Below are positions 17,521 through 26,706 of a DNA stretch of 64,000 bases, piece after piece. The notes under the pieces were generated by a model that saw only the letters and a list, made by a program, of their open reading frames with translations, made no database searches and had not been told where the DNA came from. Where the stretch lies: assembly GCA_034440115.1 (NCBI GenBank), contig JAWXBM010000042.1:1-64000 (forward strand). The letters are read 5' to 3'. Source of the stretch: JAWXBM01 sp034440115 (GTDB lineage: Bacteria > Pseudomonadota > Gammaproteobacteria > Xanthomonadales > SZUA-36). Position numbers and translations under genes: made by a program. Position 1 is the first letter of the stretch, and every line of letters begins with the position of its first letter.

Positions 17521-18525
17521 CTAAGCCAACATATCAATATCGAGCCCGGCTTCGTCGACCAACTGGTTGGCGGACACTTCAACAGTGATGACTTCAGAGT
17601 TGTTCAAAATATAATCAATAACATAGTCTTCAAACAAGGGGGATTGGAGCTCCGCCAGAGCCGTAGGGTTCTCGAAGTAGAATTTGAGTATCTCATTTTC
17701 ATGTTCCGGGTCGCGTTTGGCCTGCGCGCGCACCAGCGCTTCTATTTCGCCTTTCGGGATGTGGATATCCTGTGAGCTGCCAATTTTGAAAAGGATGATC
17801 GCAAGTAGAATTCTGCGTCTCGCGATTCGGCTGTATTGTTCGCGCAGTTCAATATCCGGCTCATCACCGAATAGGTGCTTGTGATTGCCGATTATTCTTT
17901 TTAATTCCCGGGTTCGCATTGATTCCGGCACTTCAAAAACATATTGATCGGCCAGCCAGTCCAACACCTGGCGCTTCAGGTGAAGCCGACTTACGCTTCG
18001 AAGTTGCTCGGTTACCAGGGCAAGAATGTCGGCTTGGTCGTTCGGGTCGAGGACATCATGATGACTTTGCGGGTCGGACAGGAGGGTATTCCTCACTGCA
18101 TCCAGCCGAGCCTGATCCGGAGTGGCAAGCAAATGTCGCACCACAAGTCCTTCAAATGACTTCAATACGACTTCCGGAAAAATCTCCAGAGCCAGAACAA
18201 ACTCGAATTCACCCGAGTCTGTCTTTGTGATGGATTCAATGACCGGTTTGCTGACGGGTTTTAAATCCTTTTCCTGTATCGTCTTTCTGGAAACGCCGAT
18301 CGCAAGTTGTTCAACTATGGATTGTGTTACACGTTCGTAATAGATTCCACGAATGATTTTGTAGGGCACTTTCCCGGGACGAAAACCCTTGATATGAGAG
18401 GTTCTCTGCAATTCACTGAGCTTGTGTTTTACAGCATCCTCTACCGGCTTGCCCTCGAGCGCCAGCCGATAACGGTGAGTTGCGCCGTCAAAAGTGGTTT
18501 CAATTATTCTGTGCGCGTAGTTCAA
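17521..18525 (-). CDS. Trigger factor paralogue lacking the PPIase domain
   Basis: The product has 334 residues against about 430-450 for normal trigger factor. Residues 1 to about 115 align by pattern with the ribosome-binding domain, including the IKGFRPGKVPYKII signature loop (FRP where E. coli has FRK) and an EFEFVLALEIFPEVVL strand. After VRNTLL (about residue 149) the roughly 90-residue FKBP-type domain is missing; a short linker leads straight into the helical chaperone arm (LKRQVLDWLADQYVFEVPESM onward, including ILKFYFENPTALAELQSP). It is therefore a chaperone-like protein without isomerase activity. A housekeeping tig would sit beside clpP, which is not the case here. Operator site 5 lies upstream, so catabolic-regulon control is plausible. 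Confidence 0.8.
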   Translation of the reverse strand: MNYAHRIIETTFDGATHRYRLALEGKPVEDAVKHKLSELQRTSHIKGFRPGKVPYKIIRGIYYERVTQSIVEQLAIGVSRKTIQEKDLKPVSKPVIESITKTDSGEFEFVLALEIFPEVVLKSFEGLVVRHLLATPDQARLDAVRNTLLSDPQSHHDVLDPNDQADILALVTEQLRSVSRLHLKRQVLDWLADQYVFEVPESMRTRELKRIIGNHKHLFGDEPDIELREQYSRIARRRILLAIILFKIGSSQDIHIPKGEIEALVRAQAKRDPEHENEILKFYFENPTALAELQSPLFEDYVIDYILNNSEVITVEVSANQLVDEAGLDIDMLA

Positions 18526-18844
18526 AATTCGAAAGTCTGCTCTTTGCTCGGTTCTGGCAAAAGTCTTGTGGCCCTAATAGTATGCTGCGGTTGAGCGCGA
18601 AGTCTATTGTGCCAGTGACTTGAGTTGGAACCTCTGCCAATCTCATCACCTGGCAGAAACGTGCCCAGACACGCTTCCAACTGTATTCAACAGGGTTTTG
18701 GCAAAAACATTGTTTCATTCAGGCAAGAGTTAGATGGACGTGGCAAAATAAATTTTGTAATGTAACGTTACATAAGATTGCTGGCGACCCAGTCCCCGTT
18801 TCAAGCATGTATTCCCAGTGGTTTGGTCACGATGGAGTGTAAAT
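18526..18844. other. Divergent intergenic region with operator site 5
   Basis: This 319-bp gap lies between the leftward trigger-factor-like gene and the rightward FAH-family gene. It holds a perfect operator palindrome at 18760-18773, 71 bp before the FAH start. No coding sequence is convincing. The shared region allows joint control of both genes. Confidence 0.4.
18760..18773. promoter_or_regulatory. Operator palindrome ATGTAACGTTACAT (site 5)
   Basis: Identical to sites 1 and 3. It lies 71 bp upstream of the FAH-family ATG and 235 bp upstream of the trigger-factor-like start. Confidence 0.75.
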
Positions 18845-19690
18845 ATGAAGTTGCTCAGATATGGAAAAAGTGGCAGTGAGCTTCCCGGGGTCCTTGATCC
18901 TTCGGGAAAAATACGTGACCTTACGAATGAAATGTCAAGGACCGGCGCCAGCGATTTTGGATGTGACACCATTGCATCTCTGCGCAATATTGAAATAGAC
19001 AGTCTTCCCGTAGTTACGGGTTCTCCGCGTATAGGCCCCTGTGTGGCGCACTGTGGGAAGTTTATTTGTATTGGCTTGAACTATATCGATCATGCGATTG
19101 AATCAGGAATGGAAGCTCCGAAAGAACCTGTGCTGTTCATGAAGGCAACCAGTGCGATTGTGGGAGCAAATGACGACATCGTGATTCCTCGAGGTGGTTC
19201 CAAGGTTGACTGGGAAGTTGAGTTGGGCGTGGTTATCGGCAAGCATGGCGCATACCTGACAGAGGAGGAAGCTAATGACCACATTGCCGGTTATTGTGTC
19301 ATCAATGACTTGAGCGAAAGGGCGTTTCAATTAGAAGGTACCGGTCAGTGGGTCAAAGGAAAAAGTTGTGACAGTTTTGGGCCAATGGGTCCTTGGTTAG
19401 TAACACCGGATGAAATTAAGGACTCGCAGAATCTCGGTATCTGGCTAAATGTGAATGGAAAGACTTTTCAAAATAGCACTACCAGAAACATGATTTTTGG
19501 GGTTAAAGCCTTGGTCAGCTATGTGAGCCGGTACATGAGCCTTCAACCTGGAGATGTGATTTCTACAGGCACTCCTCCCGGCGTAGGCCTGGGGAAAAAA
19601 CCGCCTGTGTATCTGCAAGAGGGTGATGAAGTTGAGCTTGGAATCGATGGTCTTGGTGTGCAGAAGCAAAGGGTTGTCGCCCCGCGGTAG
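18845..19690 (+). CDS. Fumarylacetoacetate hydrolase-family protein
   Basis: The product has 281 residues from the ATG at 18845, with GGAG seven bases upstream; the in-frame ATG at 18818 lacks a ribosome site. It has the FAH-domain hallmarks: IGLNYIDHA, PVLFMKATSAIVG, the metal ligands in VDWEVELGVVIG, the aspartate in YCVINDLSERA, and SFGPMGPWLVTPDE followed by GDVISTGTPPGVG. Members act as beta-diketone hydrolases, ureidoglycolate lyases, or hydratase/isomerases of 2-oxo acids (for example 2,4-diketo-3-deoxy sugar acids). In this sugar-acid setting, cleavage of a 2,4-diketo-3-deoxy acid is attractive but unproven. It converges with the first TPR-sulfotransferase. Confidence 0.85.
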   Translation: MKLLRYGKSGSELPGVLDPSGKIRDLTNEMSRTGASDFGCDTIASLRNIEIDSLPVVTGSPRIGPCVAHCGKFICIGLNYIDHAIESGMEAPKEPVLFMKATSAIVGANDDIVIPRGGSKVDWEVELGVVIGKHGAYLTEEEANDHIAGYCVINDLSERAFQLEGTGQWVKGKSCDSFGPMGPWLVTPDEIKDSQNLGIWLNVNGKTFQNSTTRNMIFGVKALVSYVSRYMSLQPGDVISTGTPPGVGLGKKPPVYLQEGDEVELGIDGLGVQKQRVVAPR

Positions 19691-19703
19691 GAGGCCCGTG
19701 AAT

Positions 19704-21410
19704 TCAATGAAACCCTGCTGGGCGTGTGTGGGCTTGTTCCGATTCGCGCAATAGGGGGGACAAAACCTCATACAATGAGTGCAACTGTTTTTCATAGTGC
19801 AGCCAGCGGTTAACGGAGTTTGAATAAATCGGTTGACGCACCTGCCAGCGACTTGGCGTTTTGACGCCGCCGCCAGTCTCGTAAAAGCTGAGACACGCAT
19901 CCTCCCACTCAAGCCCGCAGAAATTCAGAAGATTTTGAACTTCCGTTTCGGTGTTCTCAACAATCGACTCGTATCTGACGTTGTGTATCCTGCCTGGAAG
20001 CAGCTTTTGCCAATGTTTCATCAAACGCTGGTACTCCAAGTAGTATCGTCCCATCACGGTTAAATCATTTGCGAACTGAATTTGCTCGTTAAAGCTCGTG
20101 AAATAACATGAAAGGCAAGTGTCCATTGGGTTTCTATGGCAGTGGACGATTTTCGCATTCGGGAAAAGCACAGCTATCAGGCCAATATGAATGAAATTGA
20201 ATGGTAGCTTGTCGGTAATACGTGGCGCGCTCTGTGAGATTTTCTCCAAACGTGACAGGTATCTGTCCGCCAAAGTCAGCAATTCTGATTTTCCAAAATC
20301 CCGCAATCCTTCTGGGTATGCCTGATGTGTTGTTGAAAGTTCCTGCACCTGTCTTCCGAGGTCCAGCATCATCGAAAGCTCTCCGGCCGGCGCGACTTGG
20401 GAGTGACTGGCAAGAATCTGTTCGGTCAGCGTTGTTCCAGATCGGGGCATTCCGACAATGAAAATGGGAATATTACTTGGGTTTCCGAGGTTGGATCTGG
20501 ATGCAAAGTAATCCCAAGTAAAAATATCCACTAGCCTGTCCGTCGACTGAGAAAACTCGGTGCTGGTCGCAGGCCGGTTTGCGTACCACTCATCCTTGGC
20601 TTTTTTTGCGAATTTGAATGCCTCTTCATATAGACAGTGGCTGTCATAATACTGGGCCAGGGAAAAGTTGAGTTGGGCGCGGATTCCGGATTTCAAATGG
20701 TTGCCTGTGGCTACTTTTTGTGCGCGTTCCACCACGACCGGATCGAAATCGCTGTGTTTTAGTTGTAGCAGCCTTGCCAGCGCATACGGACTTTCCGGCT
20801 CCCGCCTCAAAACGGATAAATATTGCATCTTCGCCTGCTTGAATTTTCCCATTGATTCAAGGGCTTCACCGAGCTGAACCCTGGTTTTTCCGTTCTCTGG
20901 AGCCAGATCCACAGCCTTACGGTAACTCTCGACTGCTGTTGAAAGGTCGCCTAATTTGTAGCGAGTGTTTGCCAGGTCGAAATGTGCCTTTGATGCATTC
21001 GGCCGGATTTTCGTCAATCGCTCAAATAAGGGCAGGGCATCCAGTGGTTTATTGATCTTAATGAAGGCTTTGCCCATGTTATTCAGGGCATCGAGATGAT
21101 TCGGATTTAGATCGAGTACTTTGCCGTACAAGCTCAGTGCATTTTCGACTTTATTGTTCTTGAGTTTGACAGTGGCGAGATCGCACAATGTGTTCGCATC
21201 ATGTGGATTTATTTGTAACGATTGCTTCATGAGTTTTTCGGCTTCCTCCAATCTGCCCGTTTGCAGCATGACAAGTCCGAGATAATGCAATGCATCTGCA
21301 TTACCCGGATCATGGGCAAGCAATGACCTATATATGCTGATGGCTCCGTTGAAATCACCCTGCCGCTGCATGGCGATGCCATCTGAAAGACGAGAGTTTG
21401 AAGATTTCAT
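19704..21410 (-). CDS. TPR-sulfotransferase 1
   Basis: The product has 568 residues (ATG 21410; a TTG at 21422 is in frame). The N-terminal half (about residues 5-245) is a run of six or more tetratricopeptide repeats with regular NPNHLDALNNMGKAFIKINK-type units. The C-terminal half is a sulfotransferase domain with the PAPS 5'-phosphosulfate loop IFIVGMPRSGTTL (about residue 310) and the 3'-phosphate motif VHCHRNPMDTCLSCY. It is a predicted cytoplasmic enzyme that transfers sulfate from PAPS to a hydroxyl or amine; the acceptor is unknown. It is paralogous to the gene at 22985, and the LacI gene lies between them. Confidence 0.85.
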   Translation of the reverse strand: MKSSNSRLSDGIAMQRQGDFNGAISIYRSLLAHDPGNADALHYLGLVMLQTGRLEEAEKLMKQSLQINPHDANTLCDLATVKLKNNKVENALSLYGKVLDLNPNHLDALNNMGKAFIKINKPLDALPLFERLTKIRPNASKAHFDLANTRYKLGDLSTAVESYRKAVDLAPENGKTRVQLGEALESMGKFKQAKMQYLSVLRREPESPYALARLLQLKHSDFDPVVVERAQKVATGNHLKSGIRAQLNFSLAQYYDSHCLYEEAFKFAKKAKDEWYANRPATSTEFSQSTDRLVDIFTWDYFASRSNLGNPSNIPIFIVGMPRSGTTLTEQILASHSQVAPAGELSMMLDLGRQVQELSTTHQAYPEGLRDFGKSELLTLADRYLSRLEKISQSAPRITDKLPFNFIHIGLIAVLFPNAKIVHCHRNPMDTCLSCYFTSFNEQIQFANDLTVMGRYYLEYQRLMKHWQKLLPGRIHNVRYESIVENTETEVQNLLNFCGLEWEDACLSFYETGGGVKTPSRWQVRQPIYSNSVNRWLHYEKQLHSLYEVLSPLLRESEQAHTRPAGFH

Positions 21411-21467
21411 TTCATTGATCAATAGGACATCCAGCAGAAATCAGCGCTTGATTCAGCGCCTTGATGT

Positions 21468-22511
21468 TTATGTGGAGCGTCCTTGCTGGAATCTGACGGG
21501 ATAATGTGTCGTCTGTTTGCTGAATGAACCCGTTTGCAGTCTTTGTATGATAAGACCTCCAGCATATTGTCCCATTTCGTAGGCTGAGGAAATGACGGTC
21601 GTCAAAGTCGGGTTGGTGTATTGCGAGCTTTCGAAGCCGTTAAAACCCGTAATCAAAATATCTTCCGGAACGCGCAAGTCGTGTTCCTGACAGTAGCGCA
21701 TTGCTGCAATTCCCAAACGGTCATTAGAGCCCAGGATTGCATCAGGCTCCCCATTTTCACGGATGTAATTACGTATTGCGTCTTGCGTCGCGCTAAAGTT
21801 CTCGCGCGAACAATAGCAGGTGTCCAATTTCGCACCGCCACCATGCTCTTCCAAAGCCGCCAGGACTCCCTTTTTGCGTGCATGAATAGCTGGCCAATCC
21901 AGCAAGGGTGAAAGAAACAGTATTTTTTTAACATTTCTGGAGAGCAAGTGCGACGCTATGATGTGACCGCCTGTAAAATCATCCTGATTGATTATCGCAA
22001 TATTGGGGTTGTCGAACTCCAATGTTTCCTCCAGCAATATGATCGGAATGGACCGGGCCAACAGTCCCTCGACATTTTTTCGGCGCGACGAATCAGAGCC
22101 ACACTGGTTGACGCATAATGCATCGATTTCAATGCCGGAAAAAAGTCTCGTTTCCTTGATATGCGCTGGATGTATTCCCTGAATGCTGAGTGAATAATTA
22201 TTGACGCTGAGGTGATTGCTCAGGCCCGCGACAATTTCGGTATTAAATGGATCTGACAGGAATGCAGCCGCTTCATCAATGATGACCATTCCAACTGAAA
22301 ACTCGTGCGTGCTGCGAAGCCGCCTGCTTGTTGCATTCGGAATGTAGTTCAATGCGCCAATGGCTTTTTCCACCCGGGCACGGGTTTCATCGCCTACATA
22401 TTCAAAGTGCTTATTGATCACATTTGACACGGTCATTACGGATACACTGGCGCGAGCTGCAACGTCACGTAATGTCGCCCGTTTTATTATGGGTGTTTTC
22501 TTAGAGGTCAT
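21468..22511 (-). CDS. LacI-family transcriptional regulator
   Basis: The product has 347 residues. The N-terminal helix-turn-helix TLRDVAARASVSVMTVSNVIN (about residues 13-33) is followed by the hinge IPNATSRRLRS and a periplasmic-binding-protein-like effector domain with LLSRNVKKILFLS and PDAILGSNDRLGIAAM segments. LacI-family proteins bind near-perfect palindromes with a central CG in response to a sugar or related ligand. It is the only LacI protein in the window and lies within the run of TGTAACGTTACA sites, so it is the best candidate to bind them. No copy of that site is seen upstream of its own gene, which suggests no strong autoregulation. Confidence 0.9.
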   Translation of the reverse strand: MTSKKTPIIKRATLRDVAARASVSVMTVSNVINKHFEYVGDETRARVEKAIGALNYIPNATSRRLRSTHEFSVGMVIIDEAAAFLSDPFNTEIVAGLSNHLSVNNYSLSIQGIHPAHIKETRLFSGIEIDALCVNQCGSDSSRRKNVEGLLARSIPIILLEETLEFDNPNIAIINQDDFTGGHIIASHLLSRNVKKILFLSPLLDWPAIHARKKGVLAALEEHGGGAKLDTCYCSRENFSATQDAIRNYIRENGEPDAILGSNDRLGIAAMRYCQEHDLRVPEDILITGFNGFESSQYTNPTLTTVISSAYEMGQYAGGLIIQRLQTGSFSKQTTHYPVRFQQGRST

Positions 22512-22984
22512 CGTTCGTTTTAAGTTGTTATCAGTGTGGTCAGTAGATGTTTTACGGAACCTAGGTATTCGCGAGTCCTTTCAGCAACGGGTGCAAAAGT
22601 CCGTGGTCGAGTCTGAAAAGTTTCGAGGCAAATTGAGTTGCGGATTCCTAAATCTCGCGAACACGGAAAAAGTGCAAATGAATTCTCCTGAGTTGCAGAT
22701 CATGGGAAAACTTAATATAGCGTCACAATTGCCCAATCCTATGATAGATGAGAAAGCCTGTTAAGGCCTTTACATTATTTTGAAGGAATTCCAAATACTT
22801 TGCTACTCTGTTGTTATGGAAGTGAAATTACTAGTAAAGCAGCTTGCTGACAATGGCCACTTTATGCCTAAGCACGCCATTGCGCAAAATTTTTCATCGT
22901 GGAGTGTCGTACAAATAATTATTCGAGTGATTTTGAAACCGATAACGTGGGCTCTCGACTGCCAGTTTGAGATCGCAGGTGTGC
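22512..22984. other. 473-bp gap between LacI gene and TPR-sulfotransferase 2
   Basis: No gene, hairpin or operator copy is convincing here. Short open frames exist on both strands but lack ribosome sites and family features. It must hold the promoters of the two divergent genes; no promoter could be placed with confidence. Confidence 0.35.
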
Positions 22985-24583
22985 ATGCAGCAAGAAAATA
23001 TTAAAAGCCGCAAAAGCCTCGAGCTAGCGTATGACGCCGTGAGGCAGCTCATAAGTGAGGGTGATTTCAAGCGAGCTGAAATTGAACTGCTGGAAGTAAT
23101 TCGGGCCTATCCGGGCGCCAGCGATGCTTACAGATTGCTGGTTAATGTTGAGCAGCGACTTGGCAAGACCGCACATGTGAAGCTTGCACTGGAGCAGCTT
23201 TGCTCCCTGGAGCCGACTAACGCCTTGCTGTGGTGCGATCTTGGGGATATCTACTATTTTCTTTGCGATTGGGACCTGGCCAGAGATGCCTACAAGCGTG
23301 CGACCGAACTGGATGCGGGAGATCGGCGTTACCTCGCGAGACTCGCCTATAGTCAGTTTGCAGGTCAGATGTTCGCGGAGATTGAGGTGACCAGAAGAGC
23401 ATTGCTTGAAAACCACGCGGATTTCAGCATTACGCATCTTGTCGACGGCCATTTGTACAAGTCACAAGGAAAGCTTGCCGAGGCGGCAAAAGCCTATGAA
23501 CGGGCGGTTGAAATAGATCCAGATTTCTGTGAAGCGATATTCAATCTGGTGCAGCTGAAAACCCCCGCGGCTGAAGATTCTTTCACAGCAAGAATTGAGA
23601 GACTTCTGGAAAAACCCGGCATAGGAGATGCCGACAGGGCACAACTGTATTTCGCGCTAGCACGTATTTTCGAAAATGACCGGCAATTCCGCAGGGCCTT
23701 TGAAAGCTATGGTGATGCCAATCAACGTCTGCAGCGATCCATGGCAAAGAACGGGTCGGTATACGATCCGCAACTCGCTGAGAAACAAATATCAGACATT
23801 ATTGCCGCGTACCCAATCAATGACCTTCAACGCCCGATTGAGCCGCTGCAAATTGATCTTACCCCGATATTCATCGTCGGGATGCCAAGATCAGGCACGA
23901 CAATGATCGAACAAATATTGGGAAGCCACCCAGGAGTGTCGGCGGGCGGTGAGATGACGTTAGCCCAGACTTGCAACAGACAGTATGTCCAGAAGAGAAA
24001 AGCGTTACAACTGGGTACCGCATCTGAATGGGATGAACAGTCTGAATCAGACTTGTTGTCGGAGATTCGGGAAAGCTATTTGGAATACCTCTTCGCACAT
24101 GATCTCGATGGCGATTACGTTACGGACAAGCTGCCAGGTAATTTTGAGATCCTGGGTTTTATCAGACGTATCTTCCCCAATGCCATCATTGTCCACTGTA
24201 ACCGCGATCCCGTGGCGACGTGCTGGTCCCTCTACACCTCAAATTTTGGCGAACATGACCCGTACTACACGTCCCTGGAGCATCTAACGCATTACTATGG
24301 ACAGTATCGGAGACTGATGGAGTATTGGTCATCTGTTCTCCAGCCGGAAATAGTTGAAGTTAATTATGAATCTTTTGTTGCCTCACCTGATGAGGGTATC
24401 AGGCATCTGCTTTTTGCATGCGGGCTGCCTTGGGATGATCGTTGCCAACACTTTTATGCAAACCCCAGGCCAGTTATCACGGCCAGTTTCGGGCAGGTCC
24501 GGCAAGGCATTTACACAACTTCGATCAACAAGTGGCAAAACTATGAACCGTATTTGAAAGAACTCATGAAGTTGCAAACTTGA
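22985..24583 (+). CDS. TPR-sulfotransferase 2
   Basis: The product has 532 residues from the ATG at 22985; the TTG at 22967 extends it by six residues. The N-terminal half has about five TPR-like repeats, for example LAEAAKAYERAVEIDPDF and TNALLWCDLGDIYYF. The C-terminal sulfotransferase has IFIVGMPRSGTTMIEQILG (about residue 295) as the PAPS loop and VHCNRDPVATCWSLY as the 3'-phosphate motif. It shares architecture with the protein at 19704-21410 but is divergent in sequence, so the two probably serve different acceptors. The acceptor is unknown. Confidence 0.85.
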   Translation: MQQENIKSRKSLELAYDAVRQLISEGDFKRAEIELLEVIRAYPGASDAYRLLVNVEQRLGKTAHVKLALEQLCSLEPTNALLWCDLGDIYYFLCDWDLARDAYKRATELDAGDRRYLARLAYSQFAGQMFAEIEVTRRALLENHADFSITHLVDGHLYKSQGKLAEAAKAYERAVEIDPDFCEAIFNLVQLKTPAAEDSFTARIERLLEKPGIGDADRAQLYFALARIFENDRQFRRAFESYGDANQRLQRSMAKNGSVYDPQLAEKQISDIIAAYPINDLQRPIEPLQIDLTPIFIVGMPRSGTTMIEQILGSHPGVSAGGEMTLAQTCNRQYVQKRKALQLGTASEWDEQSESDLLSEIRESYLEYLFAHDLDGDYVTDKLPGNFEILGFIRRIFPNAIIVHCNRDPVATCWSLYTSNFGEHDPYYTSLEHLTHYYGQYRRLMEYWSSVLQPEIVEVNYESFVASPDEGIRHLLFACGLPWDDRCQHFYANPRPVITASFGQVRQGIYTTSINKWQNYEPYLKELMKLQT

Positions 24584-24886
24584 TAGCTGCAGGTCATCGC
24601 CACCAGTCCGGTTCCTGGTTGGAGATCAAGTTCGTCGATAGTCCAGTATTTGAGTGGCGTAGGAGCCGCGAAAGCAAGTGCAAATCTTTTGGTTCTGGGA
24701 TAGACTGGTGCAGTGTAACGTTAAACTTACATACAAAAGAATTCGAGCGTACTGCTGCGGAAATCAGAAGGCGGCAGTTTAACTGCAGCAAAGGCCGGGC
24801 GGAGCTTCAAAGGAAGTCTTCCATACTTCGTGCAGGATAAACAACTCTAGCGGAGCCCGAAATAGTTCTAAAATCTCAGACTGCAT
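24584..24886. other. Upstream region of the ABC transporter operon
   Basis: This 303-bp gap contains operator site 6 at 24714-24725, 162 bp before the first permease gene. No other coding or RNA feature is seen. Confidence 0.4.
24714..24725. promoter_or_regulatory. Operator TGTAACGTTAAA (site 6)
   Basis: Eleven of twelve bases match the core palindrome; the same variant occurs at 46925. It lies upstream of the six-gene ABC transporter/enolase-family operon. Confidence 0.65.
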
Positions 24887-25831
24887 ATGTTCGTATACGC
24901 AATTAACCGATCTGCTCTTGCCGCCGGAATCGTCATGATGACGATTTTTCTTCTTGTCTGCACCATCAACTTCATTCCTGGTGATCCCGCTGCTGCCATT
25001 ATGGGTCCTCGGGCAACCCCCGAACTCCGTGCCATGATTGAAGCCAGGTTGGGGCTGGATAAACCACTTCTGCAACAGTATTTCCATTTTCTGGCCAACA
25101 CGCTGCAGGGCGATTTGGGAACGGATATCCGATCCGAACGCCCGATCACGGCCATCATATTCGAAAATCTTCCCTATACGCTGATACTGATTGTTCTAAG
25201 CATGTTCTGGTCCGTCACGCTGGGATTGTTTCTGGGGATAGTGGCCGCGGTTCACCGCAATTCAACCGCCGACAAAATCATCGGGATACTTTCTGCTGCA
25301 ACCATTTCGACGCCATCTTTTGTTGTTGCCCTGTTCGCGCTACTGCTGTTTTCAGTGAACTACAATCTGCTTCCGGCAATTGGAGCGGGTGAGCCTGGCA
25401 ACATTCGAGATCAGTTGCTACACCTAATTCTGCCAGCATTTGCTTTGGGGCTGAGTTGGGTTGGATATATTGCAAGACTGCTGAGATCGTCACTGATCGA
25501 GGTGCTCCGTGAAAATTTTATCCGCACAGCCCGATCCTACGGCTTGCCTGCCTGGAAGGTGCACTATGTATATGCGCTAAAAATCGCCATTTTGCCGGTC
25601 GTTTCCATTTTGGGCGTGGGTATTGGAACGATGATATCAGGAGCTGTATTTGTGGAAATCGTCTTTGCTCGGCCTGGCCTCGGTTCCATGATTTACGAGT
25701 CCGTGGTAACGAGAAACTATCCTGTTTTGCTTGGCGGCGTGTTGACGACCACGGTTCTTTTCGTGCTCACGACACTAGCCGCCGACTTGACCAATGCCGC
25801 ATTGGATCCACGCATCAGGAACGAATTGTAA
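24887..25831 (+). CDS. Dpp/Opp-type ABC transporter permease 1
   Basis: The product has 314 residues with six predicted membrane helices. The N-terminal TIFLLVCTINFIPGDPAA and RLGLDKPLLQQYFHFLAN segments are typical of DppB-like permeases, and the EAA-type coupling loop follows as ENFIRTARSYGLPAWKVHYVYALKIAILP (about residues 205-233). It forms the inner-membrane channel together with the next gene. It is the first gene of a transporter operon with two ATPases and a binding protein. Relatives carry peptides, but also opines, glycosides and oligosaccharides, so the substrate is open. Confidence 0.88.
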   Translation: MFVYAINRSALAAGIVMMTIFLLVCTINFIPGDPAAAIMGPRATPELRAMIEARLGLDKPLLQQYFHFLANTLQGDLGTDIRSERPITAIIFENLPYTLILIVLSMFWSVTLGLFLGIVAAVHRNSTADKIIGILSAATISTPSFVVALFALLLFSVNYNLLPAIGAGEPGNIRDQLLHLILPAFALGLSWVGYIARLLRSSLIEVLRENFIRTARSYGLPAWKVHYVYALKIAILPVVSILGVGIGTMISGAVFVEIVFARPGLGSMIYESVVTRNYPVLLGGVLTTTVLFVLTTLAADLTNAALDPRIRNEL

Positions 25832-25832
25832 A

Positions 25833-26702
25833 TTGGTCAAGCCATTGATTGCACATCAGATTAATGCAAGACACCGGCAGCGCGCCAGGTTGGCAGATCC
25901 AGTTGTCTGGCTCAGTATTTTCCTGTTGGGTGTGCTGGCTTTGTGTGCCTTGATTGCCCTGCTCGGCCTGGTGCCCCACGATCCTTATGAGCTCAACGTA
26001 TCCAATCGTTTTCAGCCCCCCAGTTGGGAGCATTGGTTGGGAACTGACAATCTGGGACGAGACACTTTCAGCCGCATCGTTTATGGAAGCCGGGTCGCAC
26101 TCTATATTTCCCTTGTTGGCGTCGGCAGCGCTATGTGCCTGGGGTTGCTGATCGGCACGATCGCAGGTTATGGGCCGCGCTGGCTGGATAACGCCATCTT
26201 GTTTGTGCTCGATTCAGCGCGAACATTTCCAACGATTTTACTGGCGATGATTATCGTTACGATCAGCGGCCCGAGCATCAACACCATCGTGGCGATCGTC
26301 ATTGTCAGCACTCTGTCCGGCTATGTTCGACTGGTGCGGACACAGACACTTTCTCTCAAGAATCGTGTTTTCATTCAAGCCGAGCGCAGTCTGGGGGCGG
26401 GGCCGATCAGAATTGTGAGTCAGCATGTGATACCCAATATTTTGTCTCCTTTGCTGATCATCGCCTGCATGGATATACCAACTGTAATCACTTTGGAAGC
26501 CGGGCTGAGTTTCCTGGGACTGGGTATTCGCCCTCCCACAGCAAGTTGGGGCACGACATTGCAGGACGGCTATGCCTTCATCCGTAACACGCCCTGGCTG
26601 CTCGTAGCAGCGAGTTTGCCGCTGATCTCTGCCACCTTGGGGTTCACCTTCCTTGGCGAGGCCTTGCGCGATTGGCTGGATCCCAATCTGGTGAACAAAT
26701 AA
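25833..26702 (+). CDS. Dpp/Opp-type ABC transporter permease 2
   Basis: The product has about 289 residues if the TTG at 25833, just after the stop of the first permease, is used; an ATG at 25794 would give 302 residues but overlaps that gene by 38 bp. It is a DppC-like inner-membrane permease. After the first helix comes HWLGTDNLGRDTFSRIVYGSR, a hallmark of this subfamily, and the EAA loop FIQAERSLGAGPIRIVSQHV (about residues 175-195). It pairs with the permease above and ends 4 bp before the first ATPase gene. Confidence 0.88.
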   Translation: MVKPLIAHQINARHRQRARLADPVVWLSIFLLGVLALCALIALLGLVPHDPYELNVSNRFQPPSWEHWLGTDNLGRDTFSRIVYGSRVALYISLVGVGSAMCLGLLIGTIAGYGPRWLDNAILFVLDSARTFPTILLAMIIVTISGPSINTIVAIVIVSTLSGYVRLVRTQTLSLKNRVFIQAERSLGAGPIRIVSQHVIPNILSPLLIIACMDIPTVITLEAGLSFLGLGIRPPTASWGTTLQDGYAFIRNTPWLLVAASLPLISATLGFTFLGEALRDWLDPNLVNK

Positions 26703-26706
26703 GCCG

